Counted from the stretch's first letter, positions 35,644 to 45,535 are shown. The stretch is DNA of 64,000 nucleotides from Chryseobacterium indologenes (GCA_001013295.1 LAZY01000010.1:62001-126000); one strand, 5' to 3'. Made by a program: numbers and translations. The notes: generated from the sequence alone by a model not told the origin.

Positions 35644-36342
35644 ATGACAGCTGAAGAACTGAAATCAGGATACATATTTTTATTAGACAAGCCTTTGGAC
35701 TGGACTTCTTTCCAGGCAGTCAATAAAATGAAATATAAACTTAAAAGGGAGTTTGATCTTCCTAAAAAATTTAAAATCGGGCATGCCGGAACTTTAGATC
35801 CCAGAGCTACCGGGCTTCTTATTGTATGCTGCGGAAAATTTACCAAAAAGATCCCTGAAATTCAGGATGCCCCCAAAGAATACTGGACCGAAATCAAAAT
35901 AGGAGTACAGACGGAGTCTTATGATACGGAAAAACCGGAAATTCTTCATCAGGATTTTTCTCATATTTCTGAAGAACAGGTAAGAGAAGTGCTGGAGAAA
36001 TTTGTGGGAGAGATCGAACAAAAACCACCGGTTTATTCTGCCATTAAAATCGATGGCGAAAGAGCTTACAACCTGGCGAGAGCAGGGGAGGAAATAGAAA
36101 TGAAGGCCCGAAAAACAACAATTCATTACCTTAAAGATATTGAGATCAATTTCCCTTTGGTAAGTTTTACAGTTGGATGCTCAAAAGGAACCTATATCCG
36201 AAGTCTTGCCCATGATATTGGCCAGGAATTGGGAGTAGGAGCGTATTTGACCCAATTAAGACGTACCAAGATAGGAGACTATACCATTGAAAATGCTACA
36301 GACCAGTTTTTAAATAACGAATATAGATTTGAAGCATTATAA
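35644..36342 (+). CDS. truB: tRNA pseudouridine-55 synthase
   Basis: A 232-residue enzyme that makes pseudouridine 55 in the T-loop of tRNAs. I start at the ATG at 35644 (MTAEELKSGYIFLLDKPL); the frame is open upstream through the uppP tail, but that stretch has no TruB homology. The catalytic aspartate is D52 in GHAGTLDPRATGLL. Other family motifs are KPPVYSAIKIDGERAY and CSKGTYIRSLAHDIG. The C-terminal PUA-like extension seen in some TruBs is absent, which is normal for this group. Confidence 0.94.
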   Translation: MTAEELKSGYIFLLDKPLDWTSFQAVNKMKYKLKREFDLPKKFKIGHAGTLDPRATGLLIVCCGKFTKKIPEIQDAPKEYWTEIKIGVQTESYDTEKPEILHQDFSHISEEQVREVLEKFVGEIEQKPPVYSAIKIDGERAYNLARAGEEIEMKARKTTIHYLKDIEINFPLVSFTVGCSKGTYIRSLAHDIGQELGVGAYLTQLRRTKIGDYTIENATDQFLNNEYRFEAL

Positions 36343-36382
36343 AAGTATTTTTATCTTTAGGGTGTTTTGATAATGTATTCAA

Positions 36383-36976
36383 ATGAAAAACACCATGAAA
36401 ATAAGATTACTTTTGTTTCTTGCAGTATTTGCTCTATTTAAATTTTCTGCACAGGATCTAAAGGAGAAAAAGCCTAAAATGGATTTCTATTTTAATCCGG
36501 CACTCAATGTGGGTTTTAATATTAATAATAAAAATAAGAATTCCAGCAATTCGCAATATATCGAATCCAAGTCCTTATTAGGGAATTTTACCTATGGTAT
36601 TACAGCAGTTGGTGGTTATAATTTTCTTCCTAACTTTGCAATAGGAACTGGACTTAAATATAGCTTTGCACAGGATAATTACCATCTTCTATATTGGGTT
36701 ATTCAGCCGAAATTCATTTTTTCGCCTGGAGACCGCCCTTTTTATATAGATGTTAATTATGGAAAACAGCTTAACCATTCTGCCGTTTCAGATACCGAAT
36801 TTTGGGGATTAAGATTAGGAATGCAGGTTTCCTATTCAAAAAGATTAAGTCAGGAAGGCGGGCTTGTATTAGAGTCGCACAGATTAAAAGAAGGAGTGGA
36901 TGGCTTTTTCATCGGATTAAGCTATGGCATCTCTATTTTCAGTAATAAAAATTATACCGGTTACGGAGAAGACTAA
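36383..36976 (+). CDS. Predicted outer-membrane beta-barrel protein, unknown function
   Basis: A 197-residue protein (ATG at 36395 is an alternative start). A signal peptide ends at FKFSAQ. The mature part alternates polar and hydrophobic residues with aromatic-rich strands ([45 protein letters not shown]), as expected for a small outer-membrane barrel. The final residues do not form a T9SS domain. Its stop codon overlaps the rluF start (TAATG), so the two are translationally coupled, though a functional link is unclear. Confidence 0.65.
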   Translation: MKNTMKIRLLLFLAVFALFKFSAQDLKEKKPKMDFYFNPALNVGFNINNKNKNSSNSQYIESKSLLGNFTYGITAVGGYNFLPNFAIGTGLKYSFAQDNYHLLYWVIQPKFIFSPGDRPFYIDVNYGKQLNHSAVSDTEFWGLRLGMQVSYSKRLSQEGGLVLESHRLKEGVDGFFIGLSYGISIFSNKNYTGYGED

Positions 36977-37698
36977 TGGAAAAGACACGTATCAATAAAT
37001 ATTTATCAGAAGTTGGCTACTGTTCAAGAAGAGCAGCAGATAAACTGTTGGAAGAAGGAAGAATAAAGATCAACGGAAAAATTCCTGAACTGGGAACAAA
37101 AGTTTCTGATGAAGACCTGGTGGAAGTAGACGGAAAACCTATCAGAGAGCCTCAGGAAAAACCTGTTTATATTGCTTTCAACAAACCAGTAGGCATAGTC
37201 TGTACTACAGATACGAAACGTGAAAAAAATAATATCGTAGACTATATCAATCATCCGAAAAGAATTTTCCCTATCGGAAGACTGGATAAACCTAGTGAAG
37301 GGCTGATTCTCTTGACCAGTGATGGTGATATTGTCAATAAAATTCTGAGAGCCAGAAACAATCACGAGAAAGAATATCTGGTGCGTGTTGATAAACCTAT
37401 CACTCCGAGATTTCTTGAAAAAATGAGGAATGGAGTTCCTATTCTGGATACGGTAACCAAAAAATGTGAAGTGGAGAAGATTGATGAAATGAACTTCAGA
37501 ATTATTCTTACACAAGGGCTCAACAGACAGATCCGAAGAATGTGCGAATATCTTGGTTACGAAGTGAAAAAGCTGAAAAGAATCCGTATCATGAACATCA
37601 AACTGGATCTTCCCATTGGAAAATGGAGAGACCTTACGGATCAGGAGCTTTCTGCACTTAATTTACTTCTTGAAGATTCTGCTAAAACAGTAGATTAA
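36976..37698 (+). CDS. rluF: 23S rRNA pseudouridine synthase, RluF type
   Basis: A 240-residue RsuA/RluB/RluF-family enzyme. An N-terminal S4 RNA-binding domain ([27 protein letters not shown]) is followed by the catalytic domain with the aspartate in [33 protein letters not shown] and [18 protein letters not shown] favour the RluF (U2604) group, but specificity by motif is tentative. Starts within the stop of the barrel gene. A terminator follows. Confidence 0.88.
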   Translation: MEKTRINKYLSEVGYCSRRAADKLLEEGRIKINGKIPELGTKVSDEDLVEVDGKPIREPQEKPVYIAFNKPVGIVCTTDTKREKNNIVDYINHPKRIFPIGRLDKPSEGLILLTSDGDIVNKILRARNNHEKEYLVRVDKPITPRFLEKMRNGVPILDTVTKKCEVEKIDEMNFRIILTQGLNRQIRRMCEYLGYEVKKLKRIRIMNIKLDLPIGKWRDLTDQELSALNLLLEDSAKTVD

Positions 37699-37710
37699 AA
37701 TAAAGAATCA

Positions 37711-37733
37711 GGGCTATAATAAGCCCTTTTTTT
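37711..37733 (+). terminator. Rho-independent terminator
   Basis: AGGGCT and AGCCCT arms around ATAATA, then seven T residues. It sits between convergent genes rluF and the DUF2314 gene. Confidence 0.8.
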
Positions 37734-37734
37734 A

Positions 37735-38259
37735 TTATTCGAATTTGTAACCTGATTTCTCATCAAATTCTTTTCTTTCTTCTTTGGTCATTCTGTCTCT
37801 TAGAATACGAATGGTATAGCCACCCTGTAAGATGCCATTGTCAAAATATATCCAATCTGAAATTTCATTTTTTTCAATTTCTACTACCTCATCATGCTTC
37901 ACTTCTTTTGTATAGACAGGTGGGCTATTGACGGTTCCTGCATATTTATTCAATTCTTTGGAATATAAAACTGGGGAGATCCATAAAAATTCATCTCCTT
38001 GATCACTTTTAAACGCTTTTTTCAATCCAAAATTCTTGAAATTCGGATTCCCACTTTTTAAGGCATTTTCGAATTTATAAAAAGTTTTTCTGGCGGTTTC
38101 AATTGCCGCTATCATTCCTTTGTCACGAGAGGATATCTGATAAATAGCGTTTTCAAGATACTTTTCCTGTTCTGTTTTTTTTTCTTTAACGTTATTAGAC
38201 TGCCCTGTACAAAAGGCAAATACTAATACGGATAATAGGGAGAGTATATTTTTGTTCAT
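37735..38259 (-). CDS. DUF2314-family exported protein
   Basis: A 174-residue protein with a signal peptide (MNKNILSLLSVLVFAFCTGQ). The domain is DUF2314: KGMIAAIETARKTFYKFENAL, KKAFKSDQGDEFLWISPV, and EISDWIYFDNGILQGGYTIRIL. It resembles proteins labelled YegJ. The first cysteine (FAFC) might be a lipobox, but the position is not ideal. The function is unknown. It stands alone and is transcribed towards rluF. Confidence 0.75.
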   Translation of the reverse strand: MNKNILSLLSVLVFAFCTGQSNNVKEKKTEQEKYLENAIYQISSRDKGMIAAIETARKTFYKFENALKSGNPNFKNFGLKKAFKSDQGDEFLWISPVLYSKELNKYAGTVNSPPVYTKEVKHDEVVEIEKNEISDWIYFDNGILQGGYTIRILRDRMTKEERKEFDEKSGYKFE

Positions 38260-38424
38260 GCTCCTAAATTTAAGATTTTATAACTTATGTTTTATATTTT
38301 TTAATCAGTTTCTGTTTTAATGATTATTATTTAAATATTTTATCACTTATTGGTGTAATATTTTTATTTTTTTTAATGAAATTGTGTTATATTTACGATA
38401 TGAATAACTAAAAACCTGAAAATC

Positions 38425-39645
38425 ATGAAATTAAAGATTAATCCCGCTTTTTTTCTTGTTGTTTTGTTCCTGTTTTCTCATTGTCAAAATGATAATCATG
38501 CAGAAATTCCGCACGATACGGCCTTTTATATAGACTATAGAAGTCTTAACGGAAAACCAGATGGAATCGCTGTGATAGAACTTGATCCTGAAGCTCCCAA
38601 TTTTGGTAATATCAGCAGCAAACTTGAGTTAGGCGTTGGAGTTTTGCCTCATCATATTTATTATAATCAGAGTGCCAACAAATTATATACAACTGCTTTA
38701 GGAGGAAAATATCTCTATCAGATAAAAACTGAAAAAGATAATAATGGCCAGCCCATATTAGTAGCCGCAACACCTATTGATACAGGTGAGAATACGGTGG
38801 GTGAAAATTTATTCTTTACCAATGACGGAAGGTTTTTTATGACCTTTATGGGCGGAGCAGGAGGACTGAAAGATGGGAGTGTAGGTGTTTTTAACGCTGG
38901 GAATAACCAACTTATCAAAACAATCAAGGCCCCAATTCAAAATAATCCGAATAAATTTATAATGTATCCGCACGGGATCTCCATCAACGAAGAAAAAGGG
39001 CTTATGATGGTTACTTCTACTATTCACCCGGATCTTACCAGTGGCTTTGGGAATACCTGTACTTTATTAGATCTCAATACCTATGAAGTAAAAGAAACTT
39101 ACCAAGTTGCTAACTCCCCAACGGATTTATCAAGTCCTGTTGAAGTTCTGTTACTTCGTGGAAAATTTCCACAATATGCTCTTGCCACAACAATGCTTGG
39201 AGGTGATATTTGGATCGCGCCATACAATCCCACAACTAAAAAATACGATGCTTTCAGTAAAATATTTGATGGAAGTACACAAGGTTTAGGCTGGACTCTC
39301 GAAATGTATATTGATGATAACAGTAAGCTTTATGTAAGCTTTGCTGATCCGGGAAAAGTTCTGATCTTTGACATCAGTAACCTTCCTCAGCTAAAGCTTT
39401 TAAAAACTCTTACCGCAGATAAAGGAGCCCATCATATGGCTTTCTTTAAAACCAAAAAAGGAAAAGAAGTGGTCGCTGTACAGAATAACCTGCTGGATAT
39501 TCCTGGTATCAATTCCGGAACAATCAGTATCATTGAAATAGAAACCGGCAAAACCCTGGGAACAGTCGATCTACGCTCCAAATACGGAATACTTCCTGAA
39601 TCCATTGAAGGAACCAATGGGCCCAGCAGTTATATGCATCATTAG
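38425..39645 (+). CDS. Lipoprotein with predicted beta-propeller fold
   Basis: A 406-residue protein. The signal ends in the lipobox FLFSHC near residue 20. The mature region has repeated beta-blade phrases (IAVIELDPEAPNF, KLYTTALGGKYLYQI, NQLIKTIKAP, TISIIEIETGKTLGTVDL), like YncE-type or selenium-binding-like propellers. Clusters such as LPHHIYY, YPHGISI and AHHMAFF supply histidines, which in selenium-binding-protein relatives bind metal; this is suggestive only. Probably anchored to the outer or inner membrane. Confidence 0.65.
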   Translation: MKLKINPAFFLVVLFLFSHCQNDNHAEIPHDTAFYIDYRSLNGKPDGIAVIELDPEAPNFGNISSKLELGVGVLPHHIYYNQSANKLYTTALGGKYLYQIKTEKDNNGQPILVAATPIDTGENTVGENLFFTNDGRFFMTFMGGAGGLKDGSVGVFNAGNNQLIKTIKAPIQNNPNKFIMYPHGISINEEKGLMMVTSTIHPDLTSGFGNTCTLLDLNTYEVKETYQVANSPTDLSSPVEVLLLRGKFPQYALATTMLGGDIWIAPYNPTTKKYDAFSKIFDGSTQGLGWTLEMYIDDNSKLYVSFADPGKVLIFDISNLPQLKLLKTLTADKGAHHMAFFKTKKGKEVVAVQNNLLDIPGINSGTISIIEIETGKTLGTVDLRSKYGILPESIEGTNGPSSYMHH

Positions 39646-39670
39646 CATTTAAAACTATTTTTAAGAAAAG

Positions 39671-39709
39671 AAACTATCCAGAATAAGAAACCTTGTTTTG
39701 GATAGTTTT
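39671..39709. terminator. Bidirectional terminator between convergent genes
   Basis: AAACTATCCA and TGGATAGTTT arms with a 17-base loop. T-rich tails occur on both strands, serving the propeller lipoprotein and the helix-hairpin-helix gene. Confidence 0.75.
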
Positions 39710-39722
39710 GCATTATATCAGG

Positions 39723-41003
39723 TTACTTTAAATATAACCTCATCCTTTCCTCGTATTCAGGTTTTAATTTTAAAAATTTCCAGATTTTTCTGTCATCAGG
39801 ATTGCTGATCCGGTAGTAGATGATTTTATCCGCAGAATATTTGAAATAGGGATGATTTTTAAGCCAATCCTCAGGAGCATCGGCCAAAGTATATTTGGGA
39901 ACGCCCGAAGGATCCAGTTGTGCTGTAGAAATTAGCTTCTGAACCATTTCCTTATCAATATTATACGTATCGAGTATCTGTTGTTTTGTGACAAAGCCGC
40001 CGAGTTTTTTCCTGAAGCCAATGATAGAGCCTGCACTTTTTTCATCAAGACCAAACTCCAGCAGTTGCCTGAAAGTAATCCCATTGAGATCAATTTTTGA
40101 AAAATCAGTTTTTTCCTGTTGGGTTTCCTGTCTTTTTGTCGGTACAGAACTGAGCTTTATATAAGGTTTAAGCTCTTGAAATTTTTCAGTAGAAATCACA
40201 AAACATTTTTGCAGCTCTTCCAGGCTTTTAAAACTACCTTTTAAATTACGGTCACGGTAATTGATAATCGTGCTGGCCTGTTTTTCAGAAAAGCCAAGTG
40301 CCTTCCAGCCTTCAGCATCCAATAGATTAGGATCAAAAGGTGAATAGCTGATCTTTTCCTTTAAAAGGTGATTTCCATAGATGTTTTTAAAGCTTTCGGG
40401 AGTATGTGCAGGAAGCAGCAAATAAGGCTCAATCTTGCTGTAGTTATCAGCAGAAATAATAAAACATTCTTTGAATTTTTCTTTGCTCACAAAGCTGCCA
40501 CCCAGGAATTTTTTATACTTCATCATTGCTTCTGCCTGTCTTTCGCTGAAGCCCATTTTTACCCAATCATTGATAGAGTAATGATCCGGATTGAACTTTC
40601 CGGTAATTGAAATGCTTTTCCTGTCTGTATTTTTAAAGGACTTATAGGAAGTGTTCTCACCCTTTTCGGGAAGTACAATAAAAGATTCCAGACTTTTAAA
40701 CTTATCTTCAGAAATAGCATAGCACTTTTTCAGCTGCTCTTTTGAAACAAATTTTCCACCTACAATGCCTTTGTATTTCAGAATAGTAGAAGCTTGCTTT
40801 TCAGAAAAACCGAGTTTTTGCCATTGTTGGAGATCCAGAATATTAGGATCAAAATCTGATAGGATAGAAGAAGTGGAAGTTTCTGTGATAAATTTTACCT
40901 CCGGAAAAGATTCTTTGTTCCTGCCGGTATGGCTCTGATAAGCCAGAAGGATCGTCAGGAATATGACCATGCAGGCCAGTTTATGGTAATCGTTTTTTTT
41001 CAT
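39723..41003 (-). CDS. Protein with four tandem ComEA-like helix-hairpin-helix repeats
   Basis: A 426-residue protein started at the ATG at 41003 (MKKNDYHKLACM). One N-terminal hydrophobic segment (ACMVIFLTILLAYQ) is followed by four related units of ~65-75 residues, each with LGFSEKQASTI-type and GGKFVSKEQLKKCY-type sequence ending at a short YI-LP motif. These match the HhH fold used by ComEA to bind DNA without sequence preference. A fifth, shortened unit (YFKYSADKIIYYRI) closes the protein. The export or anchor signal suggests it acts at the inner membrane or in the periplasm, possibly in DNA uptake. No other competence gene is adjacent. Confidence 0.8.
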   Translation of the reverse strand: MKKNDYHKLACMVIFLTILLAYQSHTGRNKESFPEVKFITETSTSSILSDFDPNILDLQQWQKLGFSEKQASTILKYKGIVGGKFVSKEQLKKCYAISEDKFKSLESFIVLPEKGENTSYKSFKNTDRKSISITGKFNPDHYSINDWVKMGFSERQAEAMMKYKKFLGGSFVSKEKFKECFIISADNYSKIEPYLLLPAHTPESFKNIYGNHLLKEKISYSPFDPNLLDAEGWKALGFSEKQASTIINYRDRNLKGSFKSLEELQKCFVISTEKFQELKPYIKLSSVPTKRQETQQEKTDFSKIDLNGITFRQLLEFGLDEKSAGSIIGFRKKLGGFVTKQQILDTYNIDKEMVQKLISTAQLDPSGVPKYTLADAPEDWLKNHPYFKYSADKIIYYRISNPDDRKIWKFLKLKPEYEERMRLYLK

Positions 41004-41234
41004 CATGATGTAAACATATTGATAAAGCATAATATGTTGCAATGATGAATCGTGAAATGATTAAGTTTGGGATATAGATTCAGTAGATTTGTTTTAAAAA
41101 TATACTTATATCACCATAATGTAGAATTATTTAAAGATAAAAACAAGAAATATAGAGGCCAATATCAGATCAGTTGTATTTGGGAGAGGATCTTAATTGA
41201 CAAATTTCAATACCTTGGGCTATAGGGGCTTAAA

Positions 41235-41579
41235 TTATTCTGAATCTTTATCCCCTAAAGACTCCTTCAGTTTCAAAAGCTCTGCCTTTACAAATTCAAG
41301 ACGATCAATAATAGTGATCGTTTCTGAAATTTTACTGTTGGTTGTTAAAGCGACACGGGCTCCATCCAGAGTATATCCTTTTTCTTTAACCAGGTGGTAA
41401 ATCATCTGAAGATTCTTAATATCTTCAGGAGTGAAATAGCGGTTTCCCTTTCTGTTTTTTTTAGGCTTAATGATTGGGAATTCCTGTTCCCAATAGCGTA
41501 TTAATGAAGTGTTTACATCAAATGCTTTAGCGACTTCTCCTATAGAATAGTACAGTTTGTCAGGTAAGTTTATTTTCAT
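41235..41579 (-). CDS. MerR-family transcriptional regulator
   Basis: A 114-residue DNA-binding protein started at the ATG at 41579; the promoter described at 41598-41628 covers the upstream possible start at 41600. The HTH reads YYSIGEVAKAFDVNTSLIRYWEQEFPIIKPKKN, then GNRYFTPEDIKNLQMIYHLVKEKGYTLDGAR. The C-terminal dimerisation helix is short, and no metal-binding cysteine or ligand domain is present, so the signal it senses is unknown. Nothing near it is an obvious target. Confidence 0.9.
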   Translation of the reverse strand: MKINLPDKLYYSIGEVAKAFDVNTSLIRYWEQEFPIIKPKKNRKGNRYFTPEDIKNLQMIYHLVKEKGYTLDGARVALTTNSKISETITIIDRLEFVKAELLKLKESLGDKDSE

Positions 41580-41597
41580 TTTACGACTCCTAAACCT

Positions 41598-41628
41598 CAA
41601 AGATAAAAATTTTTAAAAATTGAACCAA
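41598..41628 (-). promoter_or_regulatory. Promoter of the MerR-family gene
   Basis: On the minus strand, TTG (complement of 41626-41628) and TATCTTTG (complement of 41598-41605) are exactly 20 bases apart, a complete match to the Bacteroidota consensus. It decides the start at 41579. Confidence 0.75.
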
Positions 41629-42022
41629 ATATATCTTTAAAACTGCTGTATGACTTTTGTTTGGAAGGGTACAACAGGTCTGTTTAAAAATCTCCGCAAA
41701 ATATATAAAAGTATATTTTTTTAAAATAACCTATTGATTGTCATGGTTATAAGATGGTGTTGGATATTTCTTTTTAATTTGGGTACGGGTCATTCTTTTT
41801 CCAGAATTTTCACAGAGGACAAGAACGGCGCTCGGAACTAAAAAAATACGTAAAATAAAATGTGGGAGTTTCTTTATCAAATAAAAAACAGAAATTTGTT
41901 TTCAGGATAGAAGGGGGGAGGTTTTATACCAATCCTTTTTTTGTCTAAATTTGTGAATCCTAAAGACAGAATGTCTTGTATTAATCCGGAATAATAATAT
42001 TATTTTAGTCAAAATCCAGAGA
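41606..42022. other. Intergenic region between the MerR and AraC genes
   Basis: About 420 bases, AT-rich. TAAATTTG at 41946-41953 is a -7 box for the AraC gene starting at 42023, with no clear TTG at the right distance. A GC-richer patch (about 41815-41840) has no recognisable structure. No ORF or RNA gene was found. Confidence 0.45.
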
Positions 42023-42904
42023 ATGAATCCAATCTCCGTTCTTCATATCGACCTTTTCCAGGCAGGTAAAAATACTTCGGATTTCTATTTTAATACGATG
42101 AAAGATCATCTGATAGTAGGTCATCGTCATATAGAGAAACCCCATAGGCATGATTTCTATGCTGCTGTTCTGTTTACCGGGGGAAACGGAGTGCATGAGA
42201 TCGATTTTCAGAAATATGATGTTTCAGAAGGGAGTCTGTTTTTCCTTTCGCCGGGTCAGATTCACAGCTGGGAACTTTCAGAAGATATAGAAGGATATAT
42301 TTTTTTCTGTTCGCAGGAGTTTTATGAAATGCATTATGTGAATCAGAAACTGAGAAACTTCCCATTTTTCGGATCGGTTTCTTTTCCCAGAAAACTTCAG
42401 CTGGATACTGTTGATTTAGAAAAATATATCAGCTTATTTCAGAAATTGGGAGAAGAGCATCAGGCTAAAAATATGATGAAAGAGGGGCTTATTCTTTCAC
42501 TGATGTCTCAGATCTTCATCAATGCCACTCAATTGTTTTCAAAAGACTTTGATACATTGGCTTCTTCTGCAGGGCTTTCTTATTTTAAACATTATCAGGA
42601 TTTTGAAAACCTAGTCGAACAACACTTTGCAGAGCAGAAATCAATCACCTATTATGCTTCTTTACTGGGGATTTCATCAAAACACCTGAATAGAATAGTA
42701 CAGACCGTGGTGCAGAAAACGGCTACAGATGTCATTACAGAAAGAGTAGTGCTAGAAGCCAAACGGATGCTGATGTATCTGGATGAAAGCCTTGTTGAGA
42801 TTGCTTTCAGATTAGGCTATGAAGAATATTCCTACTTTGTAAGAGTATTCCGGAAAAATTCCGGAATGACCCCTACTCAGTTTATGAGGAAATATAAGGC
42901 TTAA
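42023..42904 (+). CDS. AraC-family transcriptional regulator with cupin sensor domain
   Basis: A 293-residue protein. The N-terminal half is a cupin-like ligand-binding domain (HRHIEKPHRHDFYAAVLFTGG, LFFLSPGQIHSWELSED). The C-terminal ~100 residues are a double HTH of the AraC type: ITYYASLLGISSKHLNRIVQ, then LVEIAFRLGYEEYSYFVRVFRKNSGMTPTQF. The signal and regulon are unknown. It is convergent with ccoG, so the neighbour is not an obvious target. Confidence 0.9.
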   Translation: MNPISVLHIDLFQAGKNTSDFYFNTMKDHLIVGHRHIEKPHRHDFYAAVLFTGGNGVHEIDFQKYDVSEGSLFFLSPGQIHSWELSEDIEGYIFFCSQEFYEMHYVNQKLRNFPFFGSVSFPRKLQLDTVDLEKYISLFQKLGEEHQAKNMMKEGLILSLMSQIFINATQLFSKDFDTLASSAGLSYFKHYQDFENLVEQHFAEQKSITYYASLLGISSKHLNRIVQTVVQKTATDVITERVVLEAKRMLMYLDESLVEIAFRLGYEEYSYFVRVFRKNSGMTPTQFMRKYKA

Positions 42905-42937
42905 TGAGTTTAAAATTTAAGATTCAAAGTTTATAGT

Positions 42938-44380
42938 TTACAATACCAGTTTAAACGGTCCTTCAAAAGTAGTTTCAAACGAGTCTACCAGTTTTCCTTT
43001 TTCATCAAAAACTCCTATGATCATATTTTGTTTTGAAAGCTTAATGTCTTCCTCGGGAAAAGTGATATTGATATTTCCTTTCAGGATTTCATCGCCTTTC
43101 AGAGTGATTTTTTCATTGCCGAAATAAGTAATTTCTGCATGGTCAGGAGTAATCACTTTAATGGTCAGAGTTTTCTTCTCGTTAGATTTATTCAGTAAAG
43201 TATAAATAAAGGTATTGGTGATCTTACCGTTTTTGATGAAATAGGTAGAGCCCGCAGGTTTGATGAATTTGGCCTCCATAGAGCCACGATCATACATGAG
43301 AAAACCCAGAAATCCGATTAATAGAGCTAAAATAACCGTTGTGGCTTTCATTCTCGGAGTAAATTTAAACTGCTCCTGATTTTCAATTTCAGCTTCCGTA
43401 GCATAGCGGATAAGCCCCTTAGGCAGACCTACTTTATCCATTACCTCATCACAGGCATCAATACATGCTGTACAGTTTACACATTCCAATTGCTGCCCGT
43501 TTCTGATGTCAATTCCTGTAGGACAGACAACAACGCATTGATTACAATCGATACAGTCTCCTTTTCCGGATGCTTTTCGGTCTTCATTATTTCTCCATTT
43601 TGAGCGTCCTTCTCCTCTTTTAAAATCGTAATATACGTTGATCGTCTGTTTATCAATTAGAACTCCCTGAAGCCTTCCGTAAGGGCAAACCAGTGTACAT
43701 ACCTGCTCGCGAAGCCATGCGAAAACAAAATAAAAAGTCATCGTGAAAAAGATCATTGTGATAAACTTCAAAGGATGTTCCGCAGGTCCTTCAATCATAA
43801 TCTGGAAGACCTGTTCGTAGCCTACAATATACATGAACATGAAAGTCGAAATAACCAGGGAAATCAAAATAAAAACCGACCATTTGGTGAGTCTTTTTCT
43901 GATTTTTTCGGAATCCCATTCCTGTCTGTCGAGTTTCATCTGCTTATTTCTGTCACCTTCGATCCAATATTCTATTTTACGGAATACCATTTCCATAAAT
44001 AATGTTTGCGGACAGAGCCATCCACAGAATATTCTTCCGAAAACTACTGTGAACAACATCACGAAAATAACAGAGGTCACAGCTCCCAAAGCAAGAATAA
44101 AAAAGTCCTGAAGATAAAATGGCTGTCCAATGATAAAGAATTTTCTGTCAATAACATTAAACAGGAAGAAAGGATTGTTGTTGATCTTTACAAAAGGTAA
44201 TCCGAAGAATAAAGCTAATAAAGCATAACTGGTATAGTTCCTGTAATTGGTGTATTTTCCTTTGGGCTTTCGGGGGAAGATCCATTTTCTTTTCCCGGTC
44301 TCATCCATTGTTCCTACCGAATTTCTAAAATCTTCATTTTCAATTTCCAGTGATTTGATGTTGTTAGACTCTGCGCTCAT
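42938..44380 (-). CDS. ccoG: Cytochrome c oxidase accessory protein (CcoG/FixG/RdxA)
   Basis: A 480-residue membrane iron-sulphur protein needed for assembly of the cbb3 oxidase, thought to help deliver reduced copper. About five transmembrane helices are visible. Cysteine motifs are CGWLCPQTL and CTLVCPYGRL in the membrane part, then two 4Fe-4S clusters: CIDCNQCVVVCPTG and CVNCTACIDACD. An Ig-like C-terminal domain (KSNEKKTLTIKVITPDHAEIT onward) completes the usual plan. Length is typical. The ccoNOP operon, normally adjacent in flavobacteria, is not visible here. Confidence 0.95.
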   Translation of the reverse strand: MSAESNNIKSLEIENEDFRNSVGTMDETGKRKWIFPRKPKGKYTNYRNYTSYALLALFFGLPFVKINNNPFFLFNVIDRKFFIIGQPFYLQDFFILALGAVTSVIFVMLFTVVFGRIFCGWLCPQTLFMEMVFRKIEYWIEGDRNKQMKLDRQEWDSEKIRKRLTKWSVFILISLVISTFMFMYIVGYEQVFQIMIEGPAEHPLKFITMIFFTMTFYFVFAWLREQVCTLVCPYGRLQGVLIDKQTINVYYDFKRGEGRSKWRNNEDRKASGKGDCIDCNQCVVVCPTGIDIRNGQQLECVNCTACIDACDEVMDKVGLPKGLIRYATEAEIENQEQFKFTPRMKATTVILALLIGFLGFLMYDRGSMEAKFIKPAGSTYFIKNGKITNTFIYTLLNKSNEKKTLTIKVITPDHAEITYFGNEKITLKGDEILKGNINITFPEEDIKLSKQNMIIGVFDEKGKLVDSFETTFEGPFKLVL

Positions 44381-44638
44381 TATCGTATGCTATAAAAGTA
44401 TTTTGGTAATATTTGTTATCAGGTACAATTCCTGTTTTCCAAACTTATTTTCTATAGGTAAACGGTATTGATTCCTGTACTGCAAAGCTCTTGATTATAT
44501 CGGTCTGCTCCTAATATGATCTACTTCAAAAATAGGACAATTGGGACATTTTGTATTTTGAAGAATAATATATCAAAATGAGAAAATATTTTTGAAACCG
44601 AAAAAGCATATCGTAAATTGCAGATTTAAAAATGGAGT

Positions 44639-45532
44639 ATGAAGAATATCTGTAAAATAGGTTGGATTGGTTTGGTTTTCGCATTGGTAAACTGTCAATC
44701 AGTAAATAGTAGTAAAATGTTTTATGAAGGAGTGAAACCGGAAATGGTTTCGGATAAATTTAGCTTTACCGAAGGTCCGTCTGCAGATAAAGAAGGGAAT
44801 GTGTATTTTACGGATCAGCCTAATGACAAGATTTATTATTGGGACTGGAAAACCAATCAGATTATCGAATTTTTAGATAAAACAGGAAGAGCAAACGGAA
44901 CCCATTTTGATAAAGATGATTTTCTGATTACCTGCTCAGATGATAAAGGAGAGATCTGGAAAATTTCAAAAAATAAAAAAGTAGAGATTCTCCTGAAAGA
45001 TTTCGAAGGGAAAAGATTGAATGGTCCCAATGATGTCTGGAATGATACCTTTGGAGGAATGTATTTTACAGATCCTTTGTATGAAAGAGATTATTGGATA
45101 AACTTTAAACAGGAAATACCCCACAAAAGCCTTTATTACAGAAATAAAGAAGGGAAAATTGTGAAGCTGGAAACCTTTACTCAGCCCAATGGAATTGTAG
45201 GGAGCGAAAAATTGAGAAAACTCTATCTTTCCGATATTGATGCCGGAAGAACCTATGTGTATGATATTCTGGGGGAAGGGAAATTATCAGAGAAAAAACT
45301 CTTCTGTGAAATGGGGTCAGACGGAATGGCTCTGGATAAGCATGGCAACCTTTACTTAACCGGGGATGGAGTACATGTCTTCAACCGTGAGGGAAAGAAA
45401 ATCTACCACATATCTATTCCGGAAAAATGGACCTCCAATGTAACATTCGGAGGTAAAAACAATGATGTTTTATTCATTACGGCTTCAAAAGCAGTGTATA
45501 CTTTCCCGACGAGAGTGAGAGGGATAAAATAA
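44639..45532 (+). CDS. SMP-30/gluconolactonase-family lipoprotein
   Basis: A 297-residue protein. The signal ends at the lipobox-like LVNC (about residue 19). The rest is a six-bladed propeller of the SMP-30/gluconolactonase/LRE-like type: FTEGPSADKEGNVYFTDQPND, KRLNGPNDVWNDTFGGMYFTDP, and QPNGIVGSEKLRKLYLSDIDAGRTYVYD. The glutamate, asparagine and aspartate metal ligands are present in those segments. Sugar lactone hydrolysis is the best-known activity; the substrate is not shown. A hairpin terminator follows. Confidence 0.85.
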   Translation: MKNICKIGWIGLVFALVNCQSVNSSKMFYEGVKPEMVSDKFSFTEGPSADKEGNVYFTDQPNDKIYYWDWKTNQIIEFLDKTGRANGTHFDKDDFLITCSDDKGEIWKISKNKKVEILLKDFEGKRLNGPNDVWNDTFGGMYFTDPLYERDYWINFKQEIPHKSLYYRNKEGKIVKLETFTQPNGIVGSEKLRKLYLSDIDAGRTYVYDILGEGKLSEKKLFCEMGSDGMALDKHGNLYLTGDGVHVFNREGKKIYHISIPEKWTSNVTFGGKNNDVLFITASKAVYTFPTRVRGIK

Positions 45533-45535
45533 TTT

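Noticed and set aside
37024..37515. 163-residue minus-strand frame inside rluF
   Set aside because: It is antisense to a well-conserved enzyme gene and has no recognisable domain.
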